A DNA stretch of 64,000 bases, taken from the NCBI GenBank assembly GCA_012934845.2, contig WNNJ02000467.1, positions 123,614 through 187,613 on the forward strand, given 5' to 3'. A program made the position numbers and the translations under genes. This document shows, piece by piece, positions 36,501 to 45,000 of the stretch. The stretch is from Pomphorhynchus laevis (Eukaryota > Acanthocephala > Palaeacanthocephala > Echinorhynchida > Pomphorhynchidae). Within the stretch, counting starts at the first letter, position 1. Each line of letters opens with the position of its first letter. The notes beneath the pieces were generated by a model that was given only the letters and a program-made list of their open reading frames with translations, was not told the DNA's origin and ran no database searches.

Positions 36501-36638
36501 TGAATGACTGTTGAAACTACCTTTTCCAGACGAACTAGCAAAATTCAAACTGGATACTGCTAAGTGACGCTGTTGATCGTTATGGGATTCCAACGAACTA
36601 CTGGGTGCCACCTGACAACCTGAAAATTTCGTATGCAT
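33600..36638 (-). CDS. C2 ORF2: APE endonuclease - reverse transcriptase, one TAG
   Basis: About 1,011 residues. Endonuclease catalytic positions are all present: N89 (GYSNLRS), E116 (VAESWLH), YRSP 192-195, GDFN 221-224 and SDH 296-298. RT: STGPDDISP about 525, DYRPISLTSSLCKVLEKL about 583, HGFLPGRSC about 620, FIDFSRAFDRVPHE about 653, GVPQGTVLGPLLF 711-723 and catalytic FADD 741-744. After residue 914 a TAG (33,894-33,892) interrupts; the same frame continues LAALWRMVNGIDGFPSC and LSHRALNAWNALPG to 33,600, matching the C1 C-terminus. So a single nonsense change separates this copy from a full ORF2. Confidence 0.9.
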
Positions 36639-37756
36639 AAGTTCGTTTCACCTTCAGATAGCCGGTTTCGTAATACTGTTTTTGCTTTTTTCAACTTTAA
36701 ACGATCTTCGAGACTCAGATCCTTAAGAATACGATATGGATAATCTTTAAGTCGAAAACCACGTTTGAGCAAAAGGTCTGCATGTTTTGCGGAAGATAAT
36801 ACAACTTTCAACAATCTTGGTTTCTCTACCACCTTTTTTCCAAGTCGAAACAACTTTGTAACCTTCAGAGTAGAAGCTAGCTTCTCATCACCTTCTAAGA
36901 GTAACTGACAGAACACAGTACGGAGGCTGGACACATCATCATTCATACGTGTTTGTGAGTTACTGGCCTTTGATTCAGCGATACCACTAAATAAGATATT
37001 GCAAGACCTATCTGGATGCGAACGGTAGTTTGTAGAAGGAGCGTTGTCCAAAGAAATGCTCTGACCATTTGAAGGTAAATAATTTCCTGATTTATTCTTA
37101 TTTTTGGCCTTCTGTTTTCTATCGATGGCCCCACTCGAATCGCTACCTCTGATTTCACCCAATTGATGGTATGTCGATCCAGCGTTTCGTGTAGGTTGCA
37201 ATAGAGTGTTGCGCCATACCCTTCCTTTGTTTACAGCTGGTGTAGTTTGTTCAACATGAATGACCGATTTTTCTTTGTCCTGAAAGGATGACAGCATTTG
37301 AAGTTCGACATTTGAAGTATTATCGTGCTGATGCGTAGATGACAGTGAAGGTAATTCAATCCTCGGTTCACATAGGTCAGGAGTTGAACTGTCATCTAAT
37401 GGCAGCTTAACGACAGGATTAACGGTACAAGTGTTTATCGAAGTTTGATGGTCCGTGCTGTCTTGAGAGACACGAACGTCATTTAAGTTGATAGGTAACG
37501 ATATATCACAACAATTCACATCACAAACCATATCTTGCACTAGTTTCATTTGGAGGGCCGAAATCATTGTAGCAGAACAAAAGCCGCAATAAAAGTCCTT
37601 GCTCTTGAGTGACGACTCGGTATTTAAAGGAATGTCGACAATAGACCACACTTCACAGCCTTTATTGCAGCATTCGACCTCTAGCCGCTTATACGCATTA
37701 CGATGTTGCGTGATATGTATAGTGTTTGACGCTCTCTTCGAATTTGCTTTCTTCAT
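36560..37756 (-). CDS. C2 ORF1: PHD-like finger and RRM-like RNA-binding protein
   Basis: 398 residues, intact, starting MKKANSKRASNTIHITQHRN. Finger at residues about 28-65: VECCNKGCEVWSIVD and FYCGFCSA. A Ser/Thr-rich linker follows. From about residue 245 an RRM-like part: SCNILFSGIAES, DDVSSLRTVFCQLL, VTKLFRLGKK, PRLLKVVLSS, RILKDLSLEDRLKLKK and TNLCIRNFQVVRW. In CR1-type LINEs this protein binds element RNA. It ends inside ORF2 (79-nt overlap, different frame), so ORF2 must be reached by re-initiation or a similar device. Confidence 0.88.
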   Translation of the reverse strand: MKKANSKRASNTIHITQHRNAYKRLEVECCNKGCEVWSIVDIPLNTESSLKSKDFYCGFCSATMISALQMKLVQDMVCDVNCCDISLPINLNDVRVSQDSTDHQTSINTCTVNPVVKLPLDDSSTPDLCEPRIELPSLSSTHQHDNTSNVELQMLSSFQDKEKSVIHVEQTTPAVNKGRVWRNTLLQPTRNAGSTYHQLGEIRGSDSSGAIDRKQKAKNKNKSGNYLPSNGQSISLDNAPSTNYRSHPDRSCNILFSGIAESKASNSQTRMNDDVSSLRTVFCQLLLEGDEKLASTLKVTKLFRLGKKVVEKPRLLKVVLSSAKHADLLLKRGFRLKDYPYRILKDLSLEDRLKLKKAKTVLRNRLSEGETNLCIRNFQVVRWHPVVRWNPITINSVT

Positions 37757-38862
37757 TGTGAAATTTGTATGTGTAAATAGTTATTTGTTAGCAGCTTAGA
37801 ATTTGAAACTTGTATGTTTATAAGAAACGAAAATATTTTCTAGGATTGCTCGAGTCTGTATGTTATTTTATTGTGTGTTAAAGGTCTTAAAATTTTTTGT
37901 TCTCAAAAAATTTGAGAACAAATTTTTTGTTCTCAAATATGTCTAAAACTACCGGCATTCGTTGTTTGAAAAGTTTATTCTTTCTCTTCTGAACACCCAA
38001 ATGCATCCATTGTGACCGAGGTCCTTGTTTCATATCACAAGATCTTAAAACTTACCTATCTGGTCATGGTATCGCAATTACTTACTCAAGCCCTTATAAT
38101 CCAACAGGTAACTCAAATCGAACGCTTTAATGGCTCGATATGGAGAAGCATAGAATTGACATTGAAAACAAATAAACTTTTAGTCACATTGGCAACGATA
38201 CTTGACAATAGCTCTTCATTCAGTACGATCTCTGTTATGCACATCCATAAACTGTACGCCACACGAGAGATTTTTCGCGTTTCAACGAAGATCTGGTTCT
38301 AATACAAATGTATCATCATGGCTAATAAGTGATAAGTTGGCTGTTCTCAAGAAACACGTAGTCGATAGTAAATATGATCTGAAAGCTGAGAATCTAAAAC
38401 TAATTGAATGCAATCCAAAAACAGCGAAGATTAGGCATATCGACGGAGTCGAAAATATTGTCTCCACCAAACATCTAGCACAATACCCGAGGAACGACAA
38501 GCAACAATCGTACTAGACTCAAATAGACACTCAAGTAAGTCCATCACCACCAAATAGTACGATGATAACAAGTTTTACAAAAATCGCAGACACTCGAACA
38601 GAAGATGAAAATAATGAATTGAGCATTTCAGATCATCGCGCCTTTCCAACAATATTCTATTCAATCGAATTTAAATTCAACATCAAAATTATTGGACATA
38701 ACAGCAGATAGCTCACGGCAATGAACTTTTATCCGATGATTCCGATCAAATGCAAGCAAGCAGACCAATATGTATTTTTTCCTCGAAAAATGGATTGTCG
38801 AATCCAAACACTTCAATACCTTCAAGACTATATCGTTGGCAGAAAATGAAGAGGGAGATGAC

Positions 38863-39007
38863 TGTGGTATTGCTATAATGATTTGTATTACCAATCATAT
38901 TATACCATTTATATTGTATATTTATCTTCTAACTTATAATTGTGTTTTAGATAATTGAATAAAGCTTATATCTTGCTTTATCCTTAATTTGAGTTTAAAA
39001 TAGCACA
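38863..39007 (+). repeat. Gypsy-B 3' LTR
   Basis: 145 bp, begins TGTGGTATTGCTATAATG and ends AATAGCACA, followed by ATTCA (39,008-39,012). Its end lies only 54 bp upstream of the NAA20 start codon, so it now forms the immediate upstream region of that gene. The polypurine tract GAAAATGAAGAGGGAGATG lies just before it. Confidence 0.88.
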
Positions 39008-39042
39008 ATTCATTTTCTAAAACCATAAATTATGTAACATCA

Positions 39043-39061
39043 AAAATATTTTATTTTACAG
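39043..39061 (+). promoter_or_regulatory. Splice-acceptor-like tract directly before the NAA20 ATG
   Basis: AAATATTTTATTTTACAG ends at the base before ATG. It has the form of a 3' splice site. It could serve a 5' UTR intron or a trans-spliced leader. With Gypsy-B lying just upstream, any cis donor would have to be in or beyond that element. Confidence 0.45.
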
Positions 39062-42000
39062 ATGGTTGTATTTTCGAATTTTGACATCAACGATTTATAT
39101 ATTCTTAATAACGTGTAAGAATTCACATTTTCCTGTTTTTTATGCAAATATTTTTGTTACCAGGAACCTTGACCCTACAACAGAAAATGTATTATTCGTG
39201 CATATTATTGTAAGAAGCCATCTTACCTAATTTATTTTTAGTTTGGAATGGGGTTCTATCTACACTACCTTATCAACTGGCCCGATTTATTCCGTGTTGC
39301 TAAAACTTTGGATGGCAGAATGGTTGGCTATGGTACACTTTATTCACATTTATTTTGTTTGTAACATATTTTTGTAGTAATGGCTAAAGATGAAGGCATC
39401 GGATGTCAATATCATGGACACATTTCAGCTTTATCAGTTGCTCCTGAATTTAGAAGATGTGGAATATCTGTTAAATTAATGAATCAAGTAGAACAAATAT
39501 TTGAAGAGTAAGATATCTTGACTGGACAAAACTATCATATATGTACTAATAACGGCATTACTACTATTTAAGTTTTACATCATTTTATCATTTCTTAATG
39601 CTAATTATGAATTCATACTACGGAAGTTAAGGATATTTACTTAATTATATTTTTCTGAAAGTATTAGACAGCAATTTTGAATAATAATAAAAATTTATTT
39701 AATGTGGCAAATGCGTACAAGCTGCACGCGTACAAGTCCACTAACAAAAATGAAAAAGTCAAGCAGATAAATTGTTTAAATGGATCTCATTTGGCGTTTA
39801 AAGCACGGCAGGGAGGTTGATTGGCGTATATGAATTGGCAGATGATTCCACGATAGAGGTGCAGCCACAACGAAGGAGCGGAAGCCAAAGGAGGTAGAGT
39901 AGTTTGGGACATGTAAAAGAAGGGAATTACAGGAACGCAAGGAACATTAAACAGGACGAGAATTATCAAGAAAAGGAAGGTTGATAAATGAAGTGGTATG
40001 AAAAGTTACAAGGCGGAAAGCAACGAGAAGAAGACGAATTTAAACACGACAATAAATAGTAGGCAAATCAAGAGATACAAGATAGCAGGATGTATGAGCA
40101 AAACGACGAAGACGGAGGAGAATTCGGACGGCTGCGTTGACGATGCGTTGTAGGGGAAGAAGAGTGGATTTAGGTGAGTTGGAAAATAGACTAAGACAAT
40201 AATAGAGTTTAGAAAAAAGGAGAGAAGATATGAAAGTCATACAAGAAGGGAAATCGATCAATCCACGAACTTGACGGAGGTTGCGGAGTATCAAGGTAGA
40301 TGATCGTACTTTTTCTCTAACGAAAGGTTTAAGTGAAAGTCGGTTGTCAAAATGGAAGCCTAGGAAAACGAGATTATCAACGATAGGAAGAATTGTAGAA
40401 TTTAATGATACGGAGGGAGGTTCGAAGCCGAGGAGTCAAGGTAGGATCCACATAATTTTGGATTTATCAGGATTCAGAAAAAGCCGAAGGGAAGAAAGAT
40501 GATTGGAAATTGAGACAAGACAGTCAGAAGCAGAAACATTAATAACGTGAATACGATAAACAGGTGCATGAGCATAGATGAGAATGTAATCAGCATATTG
40601 CATAGCATGGAAGTTTAATTTATGAGAAATCGAAGACAAATCACCTAGAAGAAGAGAGAAAAGCATTGGGCCTAATACGGAGCCTTGTGGAACACCGGAC
40701 GGGATGGACGAAGGATGGGAGATAGAAGAGTTAGAAAAGACGCGAAATGTACGGTTTGATAGATATGAAGAAAACAATGATACAGTGGGTAAAGAGAAGC
40801 CATAATCATGGCGAAGGCGATGGAGAAGAATCGAGTGATCGACGATGTCAAAAGCAGACGATAGATCAAGAGAAACTATGACACTACATAATTTATGATC
40901 GTGCGATATGAGTAAGTCGTTATAAACTTTAAGACATGCAATTTCGGTAGAGTAATTAGAGCGAACGCGGCTGAAGGGAGGAAATAAGTTATAGGAAACG
41001 AGATATATATTAACTTGCTTAAGAACGAGACGCTCAAGGAGTTTAGAGAGGGTTCGGAGAAGTGAAATAGGACGGTACTAAGATGGTAGTGAGGAGTCGA
41101 GAGATTGCTTTTTGATGCGAGGACGAACAGTGGCGCATTTCCAGATGGAAGGAAATGTACGGCTACGGATTGACGCGTTGAACAATGTTGTTAGGAAGGG
41201 TAAGATAGAGGAGCAGATATTTTTAAGCAAGTAAGTGTGAATTGGGTCAGAAGGAGAGGTTTTATTAGGTAATGACAGCAGAACCGAAGAAACTTCATTA
41301 GACGAAATGGGAAGAAGGTGGAATACTTCTGGGAGGGAAGTATTTTAAGATAAGAGTGGGTACAAGGGGGCTACGGGTAGTAATGAAAGTAAATTAAATA
41401 GCTTAGTTTGTAGAAAAGAAGAAAATTCATCAGGATTTATATTACAAGGGGTAGATGATCGTGAAAGAATTGAGTTTAAGATTTTCCAATGAGATTTAGA
41501 GTTGGAAGATGACTCGAGTTGATTTCGCCAAAAGAGAGTGCGTTTAGTACGTATAAGAATGAGATGTGAACGGCGTAGAGAAAAATAGGAATCATGAAGA
41601 TTTGGAGTGAGTGAGTTTGGAGAACGTTTAAGAAAGTGTTTATACATACGAAAAGAGTGACGGAGTCGACACTTAGAAAGACTACAGTCAGAATCGAACC
41701 AGGGAGCATGACGCAAGCGCTGGGAACGTCGAAGTCGACTAGGCAGAAGGTTATTGAGGTTCGACGTAAGTTCAGAATCAAACAGAATGCAAAGATCATT
41801 GGGAGAGAGATAGTTAAGAGGAAGTGAAAAGAGTGAAGAATTGAGTAAAACTTGCAGAGAATAGGGATATCGAGAAGCTTCCAGAGTCGACTTGGTGTAG
41901 ATAATGGTACAGGCGGATAAGGAGGATGGGGATGAGTAAGAGTAAGAGTAAGAGTGACAAGGAAATGATCGGACAAACTAGGATCAGTAATTGACAAGGA

Positions 42001-45000
42001 GGTATAGTCATTGAAGCAGTTAGGAACAGCAATGATGTCGAGAGCACTGCCGAGAATATGAGTTGGGCTTGTTGAAAGTAATTTATAGTGTAAATCAGAA
42101 AAAAGATTAGTTAAAGTGATAGAGTCAGAGTCAGACGGGCGATCAAGACGAATGTTAAAGTCACCGAGAACAAAAGAAGGAGTATAAGACAATGAACAGT
42201 GATACATTAGATCTGCAAGGTCGTTAAAGAAGATACGTGATGGGGCAACTGAACCTGGACGGTATACAATCACAAGTTCCAGAGGAAAAGGCGTTGATAA
42301 TCTGCATATGAGTAATTCGAACGAAGTGTAACGGATGTTAACGTTGATTTTACGTAAAGACATTGGGTGACGAGCAATGGCAACAATACCGCAATGATTA
42401 GAAACAGTAGATATATGAGATGCAATTTGACGAGCTGATTCAACTAGAGAACAACCAGAGCGACATAGACGACGAATAGTAAGATCGTCGGAGTCAGAGT
42501 GTAAGGATTCGGTAATGCAGAGAATATCGATAGATAATTGATCGAAGATATCGAGAAGCATATCAGCTTTTTAAAGAATGGAGCGAGTGTTGAATAGACT
42601 AAGACGAAAAGTATGCTTAGGGGCGAGATCGACTAGCGAAGAAGACAAGGGGGAGATATGACGCCATCGAATTTTTGGCCTTGTTTGTACAACGTGAAAA
42701 TTTCCGGCGATTTAACGTATAGATAAGGATGACTCGCCGTTGGTTTCACGTCGATGTTTCTCAATGCGAGCTAAATTGAGATGGTCAATATCAGAAAGGG
42801 AGCGGTCAGGAAAGATACGGCAAGTAGGTGAAGTGGTAAGAAGTTTAAAACGTTGGGAGAGTACCAAGGATGCATGTGAACTATGTCGGAAAACGATTTT
42901 TAAGAGTGGATGACTGAGATGATGGATTTAGTGTATTTGTTTAAACGAATAAAGGATACAGGAGCGATATTATTTAAGAGGGATGGGTTATTATCAGGAA
43001 GAATGGTTGCTAGGATAGACCTGAAAGCAGATACATCATCATTGAAGCGAGATTGTGGAGAATCAGATTCGGAAAGCTTTAAGTTTGATATGATTATACA
43101 GAGATCGCGCGAAGGAAAACAATTTCGTGGAAGTGGTGGACGGACAGAGCTGGTAGGAGTAGAGGCATATGATCAGATAGAAGTGGAAATGACAGGGGTG
43201 CTTGATAGAGAATTAATATTGGTTGGAGCAAGTGTGACAGGAGCGGGGTGTTGAATCGGTTGATAAGATCCAAAGTGAGGCTAAAGTAGCTTTATTGAAA
43301 ACATCTACAAAACAAATAACATAAAAACACAAGTTAGTTTATTCACGACATTCTCCTCCGCCAAACATAATTTCGTAGATACGCGGGAGTAGCTTTATTT
43401 CGCACGGGTCTTTCGTAGCTCTGCAGAATTTCATTTCCTTTCTCGTCAGATATTTTGAAAGTATCGTTTAAAGTATCGTCGTCCGTACTCACAGTTTTAT
43501 CGTCGCTGTAGCTGGTATCAGGGTTATAGCTGCTTTCAATATCATCTTTAGTAGTAGTTGTAAGTTGTGATGTATCGTTCGTACATTCATGATCTTCTAT
43601 CATTAGATTTTGGCAGCTATCTCCACCTGACAACCGTTGTCCGATATCGAAACCGGGAGCCACGTCCCTTAAAGAAACCGCACCTTGTCGTTGATAAGGA
43701 TATCCGATGATAGCGTATTTGTTGTTAGCAGTCACAAGTTTAGCTGGACAACCTATTGGTTCATATTTCGATTCACGTCTATGATTCCGGACAAGTACAG
43801 ATGCACTATCGGTCATCCATTTTGGAAACGTTTTGCCTTCATTACTCTTTCTGGGGTAAGAAAATATCCGTTCGTGAGGTGTGTAGTTGGTTGAAGTACA
43901 TAAAAGACTCCTTATGCTATTGAGTGCTCTTGGTAATATTATTTGCCACTGATGAATAGACATTCGTTCACTTCGTAACGTGGTAGTTATAGCTGTCCAA
44001 ATTGTTGAATTGTATCGTTCGCATTGCCCGTTACCTCTTGGGTTGTACGGTGTTGTGGAACTGCTAGCGATTCCTCTCTCACTGAGAAGTAGTCTGACAT
44101 CCGATGACAGAAACGACGTATCTCTATCCGAATGAATATATTCTGGACAACCAAAAATAGCAAATATTTCGTCCAAACAATGACACACAGTTTTAGCAGG
44201 CATATCGGGGCACGCGTAGGCAAAAGGAAACCGACTATACTCATCAATCACAACAAGGAGGAAACGGGATCTTGAATTACTCGGTAATGGTCCTTTGAAA
44301 TCTATGCATAATCGCTCAAAAGGGCGGGTAGCTTTAATTACATGAGCCGTACAGGTATTTGAAAATCGAGGCTTAGAAAATTTACAAGCTTCACAACGTT
44401 CACAAATATTTTTCACATCATTTACTGAGAATGGAAGATTCCGTGATCTGACATAATGAGTTAACCGTCGTACCCCGGGGTGACATAATGATTCGTGAAG
44501 TTCTCGTAATCCTCTATCGAAATTGGAAGTAGCACATATTCTAGATAAGGTATCTGCTGGTCCATTCAAAGATCCCGGGCGGTAGAATATTTCAAAATCG
44601 TAATTGGCCAATTCTGCTTTCCAACGTTGTATTTTGTCGTTTTTTATCTTGCCTCCGTTTAGTTGATTGAATATAAAACTAACTGATCTTTGGTCTGTGA
44701 TGATTTTAAAATGCCTTCCGATAAGAAAATGTCGTCACTTAATAAGGATTCCACTATGGCTAAAGCCTCTTTCTCGATTGCTGCCCATCTCTGCACGCTT
44801 ACAGAAAGTTTTCTTGAAAAAAACGCAATCGGACGACCGTCTCCGTTCAGTGTAGCCGCAATGCACGTTTCAGAAGCGTCTGTCTCGACTGTTAGCGCTT
44901 GAGCGTTATCGATGTGGTATAAAGAAGCACTCGCAATATCTGCTTTAAGCTTTTCAAATGACAGTTTTGATTCAGCGTTCATAGGGAATGAAGCGATTCT

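Larger units (their letters stand above)
33502..37938 (-). mobile_element. CR1-like LINE C2, near-intact, inserted in Gypsy-B integrase
   Basis: Best-preserved LINE in the window. On minus: leader with ACAATAAAATAACATACAG (about 37,860-37,879), ORF1 37,756-36,560 (398 aa, intact), ORF2 36,638-33,600 (one in-frame TAG), and a 3' UTR with a T/C tract (33,540-33,590), TGATCAG and a CTTGTAATACTAATAATAA tail (33,502-33,520). The target was a CAAAT site; TTCAAAT lies on the left (33,495-33,501) and CTCAAAT on the right (37,932-37,938). An inverted repeat TTTGTTCTCAAA/TTTGAGAACAAA (37,896-37,922) lies at the 5' end. Its good condition makes it one of the younger insertions. Confidence 0.9.
29869..39007 (+). 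mobile_element. Gypsy-B: fossil Gypsy-type LTR retroelement with both LTRs
   Basis: Fossil LTR retroelement bounded by 145-bp LTRs (29,869-30,013 and 38,863-39,007; TG...CA ends) and a 5-bp target duplication ATTCA (29,864-29,868 and 39,008-39,012). A polypurine tract (38,841-38,860) precedes the 3' LTR. Parts: gag (from about 30,035), zinc-knuckle region (about 30,660-30,770), protease (IDTGTAENFIDE, about 30,940; repeated at 31,355), RT (31,700-32,550), RNase H (32,580-33,180) and integrase (about 33,180-33,500, resuming 37,939-38,500). It is broken (clearly more than ten breaks) and carries inserts: a LINE RT scrap (31,081-31,325), an LTR-bearing piece (32,807-32,997) and LINE C2. LTRs differ at about 5 of 145 sites, so moderately old. 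Confidence 0.88.

Noticed and set aside
38775-39007. End of a host gene (EKWIVESKHFNTFKTISLAE with an intron and AATAAA) just upstream of NAA20, as in an operon
   Set aside because: The same sequence begins Gypsy-B at 29,869, has TG...CA ends, a polypurine tract and a 5-bp target duplication, so it is the element's 3' end and LTR.
42910-43254. Plus-strand ORF of 114 codons in the NAA20 intron
   Set aside because: It is the antisense of LINE K2 ORF1 and has no domain of its own.
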